A stretch of DNA of 64,000 bases from Companilactobacillus huachuanensis (GCF_005404815.1 NZ_BJDF01000010.1:51036-115035), one strand, 5' to 3'. Counted from the first letter of the stretch, positions 8,959 through 17,222 are shown. Notes: generated from the letters alone by a model not told the origin. Numbers and translations: made by a program.

Positions 8959-8977
8959 CATTTGTTTATGTCAAATG
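8959..8977. promoter_or_regulatory. Inverted repeat, possible operator
   Basis: CATTTG-N7-CAAATG, just upstream of a possible TATACT -10 (8990-8995) for the 40-aa ORF. A second palindrome, TGTAAACATTTACA, lies at 8911-8924. No regulator can be named. Confidence 0.35.
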
Positions 8978-9093
8978 TAATATTTCTGATATACTTTAGA
9001 CATAGATAAGAAGTTAGGAAACCTTATCTGATAAGTGTTCTGTCCAGATTCTGATGACATTAAAAGCTGCCTGTTATTTCGGAGATGAAGATT

Positions 9094-9216
9094 ATGAAAT
9101 TCCTAAAATTAATCGAATCATTATTAAATACCGAAAAAACTGAAACTTCCACACAAGATAGAGAAGTTTTGGCCGAATTAGAGGGCGAAAATAAGGCCTT
9201 TATCTTCAATAAATGA
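9094..9216 (+). CDS. Possible 40-aa small protein
   Basis: Short ORF that begins MKFLKLIESLLNTEKTE and ends ENKAFIFNK. GGAG lies nine bases before the ATG and a rho-independent terminator follows 27 bases after the stop, so a transcription unit of its own is plausible. The N-terminal half is amphipathic and the middle is acidic. No family recognised. The upstream stretch has a small stem (AGATAAG/CTTATCT, 9003-9029) which could be part of the leader. It could instead be a small regulatory RNA. Confidence 0.45.
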   Translation: MKFLKLIESLLNTEKTETSTQDREVLAELEGENKAFIFNK

Positions 9217-9240
9217 TGTCATTCAGTAAATTATTAATTA

Positions 9241-9283
9241 GGGTCGGTTCACTTTTTATAAGTGGGCCTTTTATTTTGCCATT
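9241..9283 (+). terminator. Terminator after the 40-aa ORF
   Basis: Stem GGTTCACTT/AAGTGGGCC (with G-U pairs), then TTTTATTTT. Confidence 0.6.
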
Positions 9284-9319
9284 AATTAAGATAATTTTTA
9301 ATAATTATCAATTTTTACA

Positions 9320-9349
9320 TTGACATCAACTGATATCTTTCTCTATAAT
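9320..9349 (+). promoter_or_regulatory. Promoter of the first tRNA-Arg
   Basis: TTGACA (9320-9325), 18-base spacer, TATAAT (9344-9349). Confidence 0.8.
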
Positions 9350-9361
9350 AATACGAATGAG

Positions 9362-9435
9362 GTCACAGTGGCTCAGTTGGATAGAGCAACGGTCTTCTAA
9401 ACCGTAGGTCGTGAGTTCGAATCTCACCTGTGACA
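9362..9435 (+). tRNA. tRNA-Arg (anticodon UCU), copy 1
   Basis: 74 nt. The acceptor stem GTCACAG pairs with CTGTGAC, the anticodon stem ACGGT/ACCGT closes the loop CTTCTAA with anticodon TCT, and the T arm is GTGAGTTCGAATCTCAC. CCA is not encoded. The sequence is identical to the copy at 10275. Confidence 0.97.
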
Positions 9436-9443
9436 TATCAGTT

Positions 9444-9484
9444 AAAAAAAGTCGTTAGAGTTTATCGTCTAACGGCTTTTTTAT
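9444..9484. terminator. Bidirectional terminator between tRNA-Arg and the DJ-1 gene
   Basis: Stem GTCGTTAGA/TCTAACGGC, flanked by an A-run on the left and a T-run on the right, so it can serve both convergent units. Confidence 0.8.
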
Positions 9485-10158
9485 TGTAATTTTTTAACCA
9501 AAAGTTTTCCTACTGCAGCTGCCGAAAATGGATTTTGACCAGTAATAAATTGCCCATCTACCAAAGCATACTCAGAATAAGCACGCTGTTTCGAAAAGAT
9601 TGCCCCATGGAGTTTGGCAACTTCTTCATTCAAAAACGGCACATACTTTTTCTTACCGCTCAATTGTTCCTCAGCATTGGTAAATCCGGTAATGTGCTTA
9701 TGCCGAATTAGATACTGTCCCTGCTCATCCTTAATGTATAATAGACCCGAAATTCCATGACAGACTGAAGTTAAAAAACCATCATTTTGATAAATTTGCA
9801 GACTTATTTGGTGTAGTTTTTCATTATATGGAAAATCCCACATAACTCCATGACCGCCAGTATAATAAATTGCCTGATAGTCCCTTGGATCAATTTCATT
9901 GGGACTAATTGTATTAGCCAAAGCACGATCTTGAAAACTTTGCTCACGATACATTTTTAGATCATCTGGGGTCGCATATTTAAAACTACGTGGGTCAATT
10001 GGTACAAAGCCACCTTTTGGACTAACGTAATCAACTGAGAATCCAGCATTTTGCACAATTTCAACAAACTCAGTTGTCTCACCCAACCAAAGTCCGGTAG
10101 CTTCTGGATAGTAACCATATTGTGTTTTATTAGTTTCAACAACCAGAATCTTCTTCAT
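9481..10158 (-). CDS. DJ-1/PfpI family protein (Hsp31-like class I glutamine amidotransferase fold)
   Basis: 225 aa from MKKILVVETN; GAGGAG precedes this ATG, while the 13 codons upstream lack support. The nucleophile elbow TSVCHGISG carries the reactive Cys followed by His, and the conserved acidic residue is in LGETTEF (about residue 29). This arrangement is typical of Hsp31-like proteins, which include glyoxalase III and chaperone activities; which one applies here is not known. The gene is flanked on both sides by identical tRNA-Arg genes, so it lies between direct repeats of about 100 bp. Confidence 0.9.
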   Translation of the reverse strand: MKKILVVETNKTQYGYYPEATGLWLGETTEFVEIVQNAGFSVDYVSPKGGFVPIDPRSFKYATPDDLKMYREQSFQDRALANTISPNEIDPRDYQAIYYTGGHGVMWDFPYNEKLHQISLQIYQNDGFLTSVCHGISGLLYIKDEQGQYLIRHKHITGFTNAEEQLSGKKKYVPFLNEEVAKLHGAIFSKQRAYSEYALVDGQFITGQNPFSAAAVGKLLVKKLQ

Positions 10159-10233
10159 TTGCTTTTCTCCTCTTTGATAGAAACGTATATCTATCATAAA
10201 ATAAAAAGATTAAAATATTTTTCCATTTTGTCG

Positions 10234-10262
10234 TTGCAACTTTTATAACTTTTCTCTATAAT
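10234..10262 (+). promoter_or_regulatory. Promoter of the second tRNA-Arg
   Basis: TTGCAA (10234-10239), 17-base spacer, TATAAT (10257-10262). The -10 and the bases after it closely match those of copy 1. Confidence 0.75.
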
Positions 10263-10274
10263 AGTACGAGTGAT

Positions 10275-10348
10275 GTCACAGTGGCTCAGTTGGATAGAGC
10301 AACGGTCTTCTAAACCGTAGGTCGTGAGTTCGAATCTCACCTGTGACA
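10275..10348 (+). tRNA. tRNA-Arg (anticodon UCU), copy 2
   Basis: Identical over all 74 nt to the gene at 9362-9435, with the same folding and anticodon TCT. CCA is not encoded. Confidence 0.97.
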
Positions 10349-10384
10349 TAATTGTATTTCATAAAAAGAAATATTCAAAGAAAA

Positions 10385-10422
10385 AACCCTTTTAAACTAA
10401 CGTTTATAAGGGCTTTTTCTTT
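10385..10422 (+). terminator. Terminator of the second tRNA-Arg
   Basis: Stem AAACCCTT/AAGGGCTTT around a TTTAAACTAACGTTTAT loop, then TTTTCTTT. Confidence 0.65.
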
Positions 10423-10439
10423 GGATTTAAATTGGACAA

Positions 10440-10557
10440 CTAAAGGTTGAAAGTTTAGTTAAGTATGCCGTTTACATAGCTGAGAGCTATTTAAATAAAT
10501 TAGCTCTAAGACTGTAATAATAATGGTTAGATTAATTTTTTACCTTTCAACCTTTAG
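10440..10557 (-). repeat. Family A element, copy A2 (internal deletion derivative)
   Basis: 118 bp with near-perfect terminal inverted repeats CTAAAGGTTGAAAG / CTTTCAACCTTTAG and an 8-bp target duplication TTGGACAA (10432-10439 and 10558-10565). Both ends match the full copies, but the central hairpin domain of about 195 bp is missing, leaving AGCTGAGAGC fused to the AT-rich arm. Confidence 0.9.
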
Positions 10558-10585
10558 TTGGACAAGATTTGGACAAAACCTATTT

Positions 10586-11575
10586 TTATTCATGATCCAT
10601 CATTTCAGGAACTGCCATAACGTCAGTATCCACAATTCCAAACTGACGTCTCATTTGAGACTCAATGTGTTCTCCCAAACGATAGCTATCCTTCACTTCC
10701 ATATGAGCATCAACTGCAATGGTTACATCCAGCGTCACCATATTACCATTGTAAGTGGCTTTCAAATCAACAACTCGCATCACTTCAGGATATTTTTCAA
10801 TTGCCAACTTAAACTGTTCTTCAACTTTAGGATCAAAGTAATCCGCTAAGTTCAAGCTGCTCTCACGGAAAATTTTAATCCCTGAAATTAAAATAAAAAT
10901 ACCAACCGCAATACTGGCAACTCCATCAAGCCAAACGATTTTAAATAAGAGCGCTCCACTGATTGCAATGAAAGTTGCTGCACTTGTCAATGCATCACTC
11001 AAACTATCTTGAGCGGCAGCTGTCAAAGCTGCATTTTGTAGTTTACGTCCACCATTTCGATTGAACCACCAGACAACTAACATGATTATTGTGGCGATTC
11101 CAGCACCAACCAATGTGATAGGATTAGGAACATCCATTTTTGTCTTACCAAGTAAACTCAAAAGTCCGGTGTACATAACATTTAGGGAAATCCCAATCAT
11201 GATAATTCCAGTAATCAAAGTAAAAACAGTCTCATAATGAAATCTCGACAACTGTAATTTTTGCCCACTTTTGGTTGGATCATCCGGCAAGGGCTGTCCC
11301 ATGAAGTCGTCATCACCCATATCACGAGCGATGAAAATCCCAATCAGTAACAAAACTGCTGAAATAATACCTGCTAAGTTATTCAAAGCATCCGCTCGTA
11401 ACGTCTGTGAATGCCCTACAATGGCCAAATAATACTCGATAATAGAAATTAGTAAATATGCTAAGACATTGAACCAAAGATGATGTTGAGCACTGTGAAG
11501 TCGTTGTAATTCCTCTTTTTGCATCTTCTTCCAAATTCTTTGTTCCTCTTGACGATGTGCTGATTGTTCTTCCAT
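10586..11575 (-). CDS. Cation diffusion facilitator family transporter
   Basis: 329 aa. A CDF exporter with an N-terminal basic, glutamine-rich cytosolic segment, six membrane helices between about residues 35 and 230, and a C-terminal cytosolic ferredoxin-like domain. Metal-site residues are seen in RADALNN (helix 2) and QDSLSDA (helix 5). The DxxxD pattern fits Mn/Zn/Fe exporters (MntE/YeaB type); the metal cannot be decided. I chose the ATG at 11575, which has AGAGG seven bases upstream; a TTG two codons earlier is also open. Monocistronic. Confidence 0.9.
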   Translation of the reverse strand: MEEQSAHRQEEQRIWKKMQKEELQRLHSAQHHLWFNVLAYLLISIIEYYLAIVGHSQTLRADALNNLAGIISAVLLLIGIFIARDMGDDDFMGQPLPDDPTKSGQKLQLSRFHYETVFTLITGIIMIGISLNVMYTGLLSLLGKTKMDVPNPITLVGAGIATIIMLVVWWFNRNGGRKLQNAALTAAAQDSLSDALTSAATFIAISGALLFKIVWLDGVASIAVGIFILISGIKIFRESSLNLADYFDPKVEEQFKLAIEKYPEVMRVVDLKATYNGNMVTLDVTIAVDAHMEVKDSYRLGEHIESQMRRQFGIVDTDVMAVPEMMDHE

Positions 11576-11634
11576 AACCAAGCCTCTTTAGATTAAACAA
11601 AATCTATTTTAGCAATTTTTTAATGATTAATGCC

Positions 11635-11675
11635 AAAAAAAGCCCTTTCCAATTGGAAAGAGCTTTCTTTTCTTA
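11635..11675 (-). terminator. Terminator downstream of the 43-aa ORF
   Basis: Stem AAAGCTCTTTCC/GGAAAGGGCTTT, then seven T residues on the minus strand. Confidence 0.75.
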
Positions 11676-11814
11676 TCGTTGAGGATAGAAAACTGCAACT
11701 CTCGTTGCTCATTCAATATATCATCTCATAAGTCAGAATTCTACAAATTCAACAATACGTAAAGTAACTGTATTTTGAATTACATTTCTGTTAATAAATG
11801 ATAACGAATTATTA

Positions 11815-11946
11815 CTAGGCGACCATCTTCAACAACTTGTTCATAGCTTCTTCAATTGACTTACCGCATGCAGAAACCCTAGTGTTTTTCTTATCAAATA
11901 CGGTAAACAATTGGTGCTTTGTGTCCAAAGTCACTTTATATCTCAT
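11815..11946 (-). CDS. Possible 43-aa small protein
   Basis: An ORF too short for routine calling, with a perfect GGAGG eight bases before the ATG. It begins MRYKVTLDTKHQLFTVFDK and ends SIEEAMNKLLKMVA. The first part looks like a beta hairpin and the end like a helix. A promoter-like TTGATT-16-TATGAT lies 33-60 bases upstream and a terminator about 140 bases downstream, which supports real expression. No family recognised. Confidence 0.65.
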   Translation of the reverse strand: MRYKVTLDTKHQLFTVFDKKNTRVSACGKSIEEAMNKLLKMVA

Positions 11947-11978
11947 ATTGCTTACCTCCAATTTATTTATGTTTCCTA

Positions 11979-12006
11979 ATCATACACGCATTTTTAATAA
12001 AATCAA
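11979..12006 (-). promoter_or_regulatory. Probable promoter of the 43-aa ORF
   Basis: Minus strand: TTGATT (12001-12006), 16-base spacer, TATGAT (11979-11984). Confidence 0.5.
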
Positions 12007-12009
12007 TAG

Positions 12010-12341
12010 AAATAAACAAACTATTTTATTTTTTGTCATTAAAATTGTTCGTAATCAATCACATGACGTTTCCCAAAAAATATGTCTAAGACGTGAAATA
12101 GGTACTAATTGTCAATAATTTAGACCAACCTAAAAGATGTCAAATTTAATCCCACAAAACGGCACTTTGTAATTAAACCGTAATAATGTAACAAAAGTTT
12201 TGGCATCAAATTAGCTTCCAGAAAATCCATTAATTGTTCAGAAAAAAATGATAATATTCTTGAAAAGGTACTTAATAAGAACTGAATTGTTCGCATTTAG
12301 GGCATTTAAAAGCATTTACTATCCAGAATTGTTTCATGAAA
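12010..12341. other. Gene-free spacer with a palindrome
   Basis: No gene is supported in this stretch of about 330 bases. The only marked structure is the perfect 16-bp palindrome TTGTTTCATGAAACAA at 12329-12344, at the edge of the next terminator. Confidence 0.6.
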
Positions 12342-12342
12342 C

Positions 12343-12373
12343 AAAAAAATCTGACCATTTGGCCAGACTTTAG
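12343..12373 (-). terminator. Intrinsic terminator after the PLP-enzyme gene
   Basis: Stem TCTGGCCA/TGGTCAGA with a T-run on the minus strand, overlapping the stop codon region. Confidence 0.8.
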
Positions 12374-13620
12374 AAGAATAATTCTTTACATGCATTTGAA
12401 ATGGCGATCTTAACGTGTTCGAAAGTTAGGCCACCTTGAATATAAATAGTATATGGTGCTCGCATTGGTCCGTCACAAGAGAACTCAATACTTGCTCCCG
12501 AAACGAATGTTCCGGCTGCCATAACAACTTTATCCTCGTACCCAGACATTTCACTAGGAATTGGTGAAACATCGGAATCAATTGGTGAGAATTGTTGAAC
12601 CATTTTAGCAAATTGAACCATCTTATCTGGATCGCCAAATTCAATTGTTTGAATCAAATCTGTTCGGTCATCATCCCACTTAGGTGAAACATTCAAACCA
12701 AGTTTTTCAAAGATAGCTGCCTCAAAAATTGCTCCTTTAATGGCATTCCCTGTCACTCTTGGAGCTAGGAAAAAGCCTTGGAACATTTCTGATTGACGAT
12801 CAATTGTCGCACCTTCAGAAGCACCAATACCAGGCGCTGTTAATCGATAGCTTGCCAATTCAACTAAATCCTTCTTACCAACAATATAACCACCAACTTT
12901 GGCTAAGCCACCACCAGCATTCTTGATCAATGATCCAGCCATCAGATCAGCTCCAACTTCAGTCGGTTCTATCTCCTCAGAAAATTCACCATAACAATTA
13001 TCAACAAAAATAATTGCGTCGGATACAGTCTTAACTTGCTTGATGATTTCAGCAATCTCTTTAACAGTTAAACTCTTTCTAGTTGAGTAACCACGAGATC
13101 TTTGGATTGCAATCACTTTAGGTTGCTGTTCCTTGATTTTTTGTTTCATTAAGTCAAAGTCAACTTGATCTCCAGCCATCTTGACGAAATCAAAACCAAT
13201 TTTATAATCGATCAGTGATCCTTTTTTATTACCGGCTACACCGATAACTTCTTGCATCGTGTCGTAAGGTTCACCGGTAACATACAAAAGATTGTCTCCG
13301 GGACGTAGTAATCCAAATAGAGCTGTTGCCAATGTATGCGTGCCTGAAACAAACTGTGGTCTAACTAATGCGGCCTCAGTCTTAAAAACATCCGCATAGA
13401 CAGCCTCTAATTGATCACGACCGCGATCGTCATCCCCATAACCGGTTGTTCCTAGCAAGCTTGACTCATCGATACTCTCCTTACGAAAAGCCTCTAGAAC
13501 CTTATTTTGGTTCTCCAAAACTTGTTCATCAATTTCAGCCAACTTTGGTGCAATCATTTGGTCTGTTTCTTTAATTAATTCCTTCAATTTATCTGGAAAT
13601 GCTGCATTCCACTTAGTCAT
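12370..13620 (-). CDS. Methionine gamma-lyase family PLP-dependent protein (YnbB type)
   Basis: 416 aa, fold type I PLP enzyme of the group once called aluminium resistance protein, annotated as methionine gamma-lyase family. Motifs: GTTGYGDDDRGRDQLE (58-73), FVSGTHTLATALFGLLRPGD, IFVDNCYGEF (PLP-ring aspartate) and SLIKNAGGG (Schiff-base lysine). The true reaction is not established for the family. It overlaps the end of miaA by 8 nt, the same miaA-ynbB neighbourhood as in Bacillus. Confidence 0.9.
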   Translation of the reverse strand: MTKWNAAFPDKLKELIKETDQMIAPKLAEIDEQVLENQNKVLEAFRKESIDESSLLGTTGYGDDDRGRDQLEAVYADVFKTEAALVRPQFVSGTHTLATALFGLLRPGDNLLYVTGEPYDTMQEVIGVAGNKKGSLIDYKIGFDFVKMAGDQVDFDLMKQKIKEQQPKVIAIQRSRGYSTRKSLTVKEIAEIIKQVKTVSDAIIFVDNCYGEFSEEIEPTEVGADLMAGSLIKNAGGGLAKVGGYIVGKKDLVELASYRLTAPGIGASEGATIDRQSEMFQGFFLAPRVTGNAIKGAIFEAAIFEKLGLNVSPKWDDDRTDLIQTIEFGDPDKMVQFAKMVQQFSPIDSDVSPIPSEMSGYEDKVVMAAGTFVSGASIEFSCDGPMRAPYTIYIQGGLTFEHVKIAISNACKELFF

Positions 13621-14536
13621 CTTTGCCTCCTAGAAATTTAAGGATATTGGATTCAATATCGATTTGATAATTTTTATCATCACTAATATTATACCAATCA
13701 ACATCCATTTGATTACGGAAATATGTAAATTGACGTTTGGCAAAGTGACGGGAATTCTTTTTAATTTCCTCAAGACAACTTTCCAAACTTGCTTTCCCTT
13801 CAAAATATGGAAATAACTCCTTGTAGCCGATTCCATTCTTTGCCTGAGGTAAATTGTCGCGATTGTCATAAACATACTTGGCCTCGTCTAACAAGCCCAT
13901 CTGTACCATCTTATCCACGCGGTCATTAATTCGTTGATATAGTTTAGGACGTTCATCCGTCAGGCCGACCAAATAAAAATCTGCCCACTTTTGACCATTA
14001 TTTTGTTCAGTAATTGATTTACCAGTGGAACGCATAACCTCAATAGCTCTAATAAGCCGTCGTGAATTTTCAAGATCAATCTGCTGAAAAGCTAAAGGAT
14101 CTTCATCCTTCAAAATTGCTTGCAACTTATCGATTTGGCCCGAATTTTCAAGCTCAACTAATTCTTGACGATATTCGTTATCATCTTTTTTACCACCAAG
14201 GTTCAAATTATTAATTAACGAACTCAAATAAAAACCAGTTCCACCAACAACTAATGGCAACTTATTTTTTGCTGATAAATTAGTAATAATGGTTTTGGCT
14301 CTAGACTGAAAATCCTTAACTGTATAACGTTGATCAGCATCACAAATATTGACCAAGTGATGTGGAACTTTGATTAGTTCCTCTGGCGAATCTTTGGCGG
14401 TCCCTATATCAAGATTACGATAAATTTGCATCGAATCTCCGGAAATAATCTCACCATTTAATTTTTTAGCTAATTTCAAACCAAGCGCACTCTTTCCAAC
14501 AGCGGTCGGTCCTACTATCGCAACAACTTTTATCAA
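13613..14536 (-). CDS. miaA: tRNA dimethylallyltransferase
   Basis: Adds a dimethylallyl group to A37 of tRNAs that read codons beginning with U. 307 aa, normal length. The P-loop GPTAVGKSALG is at 9-19, followed by ISGDSMQIYRNLDIGTAK (substrate binding) and the anticodon-recognition region with FAKRQFTYFRNQ near the C-terminus. It is followed with overlap by the PLP enzyme and divergent from the DUF3042 gene. Confidence 0.96.
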   Translation of the reverse strand: MIKVVAIVGPTAVGKSALGLKLAKKLNGEIISGDSMQIYRNLDIGTAKDSPEELIKVPHHLVNICDADQRYTVKDFQSRAKTIITNLSAKNKLPLVVGGTGFYLSSLINNLNLGGKKDDNEYRQELVELENSGQIDKLQAILKDEDPLAFQQIDLENSRRLIRAIEVMRSTGKSITEQNNGQKWADFYLVGLTDERPKLYQRINDRVDKMVQMGLLDEAKYVYDNRDNLPQAKNGIGYKELFPYFEGKASLESCLEEIKKNSRHFAKRQFTYFRNQMDVDWYNISDDKNYQIDIESNILKFLGGKDD

Positions 14537-14621
14537 AAAAATACCTCTCTTAGACAGTCTTTTATAGATATTTTAAACGAAATACGCCATAATGAGAATT
14601 AAAGACAGGAGGAATATTATT

Positions 14622-14816
14622 ATGGCAAAAAAGCAAAAACATCTTCGCTTTGTTAAAGGCTTCCTTGTTGGTTCACTAACAACAGCTACAGCAGTTTACG
14701 GTGCTTTACACGCATTCAAGAAAAAGGTTATCGAACCCGAAAATATTGAAAACGATCGCATCGAAGCTAACCGCAGACGTGCTAACCGCAAGAGCCTTCA
14801 AGCACATCAAGGATAA
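14622..14816 (+). CDS. DUF3042 family small membrane protein
   Basis: 64 aa from MAKKQKHLRFVKGF; the ATG has AGGAGG ten bases upstream, whereas the earlier ATG at 14592 lies before this site. A single glycine/alanine-rich membrane segment (about 11-28) is followed by a charged helix with VIEPENIENDRIEANRRRANRKS, the DUF3042 signature as I recall it. Function unknown. Monocistronic, with its own terminator. Confidence 0.85.
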   Translation: MAKKQKHLRFVKGFLVGSLTTATAVYGALHAFKKKVIEPENIENDRIEANRRRANRKSLQAHQG

Positions 14817-14825
14817 CAATTAATG

Positions 14826-14862
14826 TGGAACTGATAGATTTTCTTCTATTGGTTCTTTTTTA
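14826..14862 (+). terminator. Terminator of the DUF3042 gene
   Basis: Stem GAACTGATAGA/TTCTATTGGTTC, then TTTTTT. Confidence 0.7.
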
Positions 14863-14900
14863 TTCTTCTTAATTATGCCACTCTCTTAAACAAACTAAAA

Positions 14901-14940
14901 AATGCTGTGTCAGATTAACCTCTGCACAGCATTTTTTTAG
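14901..14940 (-). terminator. Terminator of the glucokinase operon
   Basis: Stem AAAATGCTGTG/CACAGCATTTT around a CAGAGG-containing loop, with A/T runs on both sides. It overlaps the last codons of the rhodanese gene. Confidence 0.75.
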
Positions 14941-15350
14941 ATTTTAGTAGTTTTCTTAGTCTTGCCTTCCCAATCAGCAAAACGATCTTCTAACCACTTA
15001 ACGTCAGTAAAGCCCCACTTCTTTTGTAACTTAAGAGCGGCACGGACACACATATTTTTGTTATCCCCATATAGGTAAACTGGAAGATCTGGTCTTAATT
15101 CACCCTCATTGTACTTGAGCTGTGTATATGGAAGACTTCTGGCACCCAAAATATGTTTGGCATCGAATGCATTTTTTTCTCTTAAATCAACAATTTGAGC
15201 TTTTCTCATTGTTTCCTCAAACGTCTTTTGGTCCATAGAACCACCCATACTTCTACCTTTTAACCAAAAGTATAGCCATGAGCCAACCCAGTAGACCAAA
15301 AATCCGATTACAATAATATATAAAATCACATTCAAAACTTGCATTAACAA
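14937..15350 (-). CDS. Membrane-anchored rhodanese-like domain protein
   Basis: 137 aa: an N-terminal membrane helix (about 6-28) followed by a rhodanese domain with IVDLREKNAFDAKHILGARSLPY. In active sulfurtransferases the catalytic loop begins with Cys after the beta strand (YCxxGxR). Here the matching place reads LYGDNKNMCVRAA, with no Cys at the expected position and one four residues later, so sulfurtransfer activity is doubtful. Last gene of the yqgN-rhomboid-yqgQ-glcK operon, as in other lactobacilli. Confidence 0.87.
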   Translation of the reverse strand: MLMQVLNVILYIIVIGFLVYWVGSWLYFWLKGRSMGGSMDQKTFEETMRKAQIVDLREKNAFDAKHILGARSLPYTQLKYNEGELRPDLPVYLYGDNKNMCVRAALKLQKKWGFTDVKWLEDRFADWEGKTKKTTKI

Positions 15351-15356
15351 AAACTC

Positions 15357-16319
15357 CTAATCAACTTTAATCAATGAAGCAGCACCAATAACACCGGCAC
15401 CATTACCCAAACTAGCTAATCTTAGTTCAGTTGCATCCTTAATTGTAGCAAATTCATTGGCACGCATAGCTTTGTCAACCTTTGCACGAAGGAATTCACC
15501 AGCAGCTGAAACTCCACCACCGATAATGATGTACTTAGGGTTCAATGTGTTAGCAATGTTACCGAGGACAAATCCAAGTGAATCACAAACATAATCTGCT
15601 ACGATCATTGCTAGGTCATCATCTTTTTTAGCTAAATCAAAAACATCCTTAGCTGAAATATCTTGACCATCATCAAGCATAGCCTTTAATTCTGATTTAC
15701 CAGCGTATTCTCCAGCACGATCTCTAGCAACACGAACGATACCAGTAGCTGAAGCGATTGTTTCCAAACAACCTCTCTTACCACAAGTACACATGAAGCC
15801 ATTAGGATCAACTGTAACGTGACCAATTTCTCCGGCAGCACCATTAGCACCTTGAATTAAATTACCATTAGCGATGATACCACCACCAACACCAGTACCT
15901 AAGGTTACAAAGACAACATCATTAGCGTTGTTACCCGCACCTTGCCATCTTTCACCAAGAGCTGCAACGTTAGCGTCATTTTCAATTGTTACAGGAAGAC
16001 CTGTACCCTTTTGAATATCACGCACTGGATAAACTTCGTCAGTCCAGTTAAGGTTGTAAGCACCTTTGATTGTTCCATCTTCATGGTTGATCGTACCAGG
16101 TGAACCTAGTCCAATACCATCGAATTGGTCAGGATTCATGTCATACATCTTGATATGATGATTGATTGAATCAATGATATCAGGGATGATCATTTGTCCA
16201 TCAGATAGAATATTTGTTTCAATACTCCACTTTTGTTGGATCTCACCTTTATCAGTAAGAATAGCAAATTTAATTGTTGTACCACCAAGGTCAACACCGA
16301 TTAACTTTTTGTCTGTCAC
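15357..16319 (-). CDS. glcK: Glucokinase, ROK family
   Basis: Phosphorylates glucose to glucose 6-phosphate with ATP. 320 aa. Features: ATP-binding GVDLGGTTIKFAI (8-20), ENDANVAALGE, GTGVGGGII, the zinc motif MCTCGKRGCLE that defines the ROK family, and GGGVSAAG. It overlaps yqgQ by 4 nt (ATGA) and is followed 6 nt later by the rhodanese gene. The position next to yqgQ is the standard Firmicutes location of glcK. Confidence 0.95.
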   Translation of the reverse strand: MTDKKLIGVDLGGTTIKFAILTDKGEIQQKWSIETNILSDGQMIIPDIIDSINHHIKMYDMNPDQFDGIGLGSPGTINHEDGTIKGAYNLNWTDEVYPVRDIQKGTGLPVTIENDANVAALGERWQGAGNNANDVVFVTLGTGVGGGIIANGNLIQGANGAAGEIGHVTVDPNGFMCTCGKRGCLETIASATGIVRVARDRAGEYAGKSELKAMLDDGQDISAKDVFDLAKKDDDLAMIVADYVCDSLGFVLGNIANTLNPKYIIIGGGVSAAGEFLRAKVDKAMRANEFATIKDATELRLASLGNGAGVIGAASLIKVD

Positions 16320-16552
16320 TTTGATCTGTCCTTTTCTTCTTGTTTTTTCTCTTCTAACCTGTGCTCACGTTTTAAGACCAATTGAACACGAATAAAAGTC
16401 TGTTTGTCGATTAATCCACCTTCATACAACCGCCTGATTTCGCTTGACATCAATTCGATATCCCAGATTCTTTTGCCAACGTGCACAAAAGTTCCATAGC
16501 GTTTCAAAAGCTGTTGTACATCATAGAGGGTTCTAAAGCTCATATTATCCAT
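16316..16552 (-). CDS. yqgQ: YqgQ family small protein (DUF910)
   Basis: 78 aa, mostly helical, with YDVQQLLKRYGTFVHVGKRIWDIELMSSE, the hallmark of the YqgQ family, followed by a charged, lysine-rich tail. Suggested in the family to bind single-stranded nucleic acid, but its role is not established. Overlaps both the rhomboid gene (8 nt) and glcK (4 nt). Confidence 0.9.
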   Translation of the reverse strand: MDNMSFRTLYDVQQLLKRYGTFVHVGKRIWDIELMSSEIRRLYEGGLIDKQTFIRVQLVLKREHRLEEKKQEEKDRSK

Positions 16553-17222
16553 AAACTATCATACCCTTTGCATACATATAATAAGAGATAGCAACAGCTA
16601 CCAAAATTGCCAGTATGCGAAAGATCATTTTTGGACGACTGATTTTAGGCAATCCCAAAGCATATCCGAGGAGCAACCCACCAACAGCGCCACCAATGTG
16701 ACCCCAAATATCGATACCGGACATAGTTAGATCCATCAACAGGTTAACTGCGATTAGACCCAAAAAGCTTTTGCCAAGTTCTCTCAAAAATCGGTTCTCG
16801 CGATAAATTAAGCCTAATGCTAGAAAGGCAGCAAACATGCCGAAGAGAGACGTACTAGCACCAGCTGAAATAACATTATTAGCACCAAAGGCAAAACTCG
16901 CAAGATTACCCATAATACCACTTAACATATAAATCACGAAAAATCGCCAATGTCCGACCATTGGCTCTAAGATTTGACCAACATATAACAGTGTAAACCC
17001 ATTCATAAAAATATGAAAGATACCAATGTGTAAAAATATTGGCGTGATCAAGCGCCACCATTGGCCAGCCTGAACTAAATTATTAGTTTTGGCTCCCATC
17101 AATAGCAACGTTTGATAATTTTGTGACCCACCAACCAGTGACTCAACAATGAAAACACCAATTGTCACCGCTAGTAAGACCCATGTAACGTATGATTTGC
17201 TCTCTTTATTGATTATCTGCAT
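16545..17222 (-). CDS. Rhomboid family intramembrane serine protease (GluP/YqgP type)
   Basis: 225 aa with six to seven membrane helices. The catalytic Ser is in SAGASTSLFGMF (the usual form is GASGxxxG, here GAST) and the catalytic His in WGHIGGAVGG; the conserved HIFMNGFTLLYVG of the L1/TM2 region is also present. I chose the ATG at 17222, preceded by AAAGGGTGAT; it overlaps the 3' end of yqgN by 17 nt. B. subtilis YqgP has a longer N-terminal domain that is absent here. Confidence 0.9.
   Translation of the reverse strand: MQIINKESKSYVTWVLLAVTIGVFIVESLVGGSQNYQTLLLMGAKTNNLVQAGQWWRLITPIFLHIGIFHIFMNGFTLLYVGQILEPMVGHWRFFVIYMLSGIMGNLASFAFGANNVISAGASTSLFGMFAAFLALGLIYRENRFLRELGKSFLGLIAVNLLMDLTMSGIDIWGHIGGAVGGLLLGYALGLPKISRPKMIFRILAILVAVAISYYMYAKGMIVYG

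Noticed and set aside
10586..11575. CDF transporter frame break
   Set aside because: The N-terminal extension is long and Gln-rich, but the frame is continuous and both metal-site helices are intact.
12120..12206. Minus-strand 28-codon ORF in the 12-kb gap
   Set aside because: Only a weak GGAAG precedes it, no promoter is evident and no family is recognisable.
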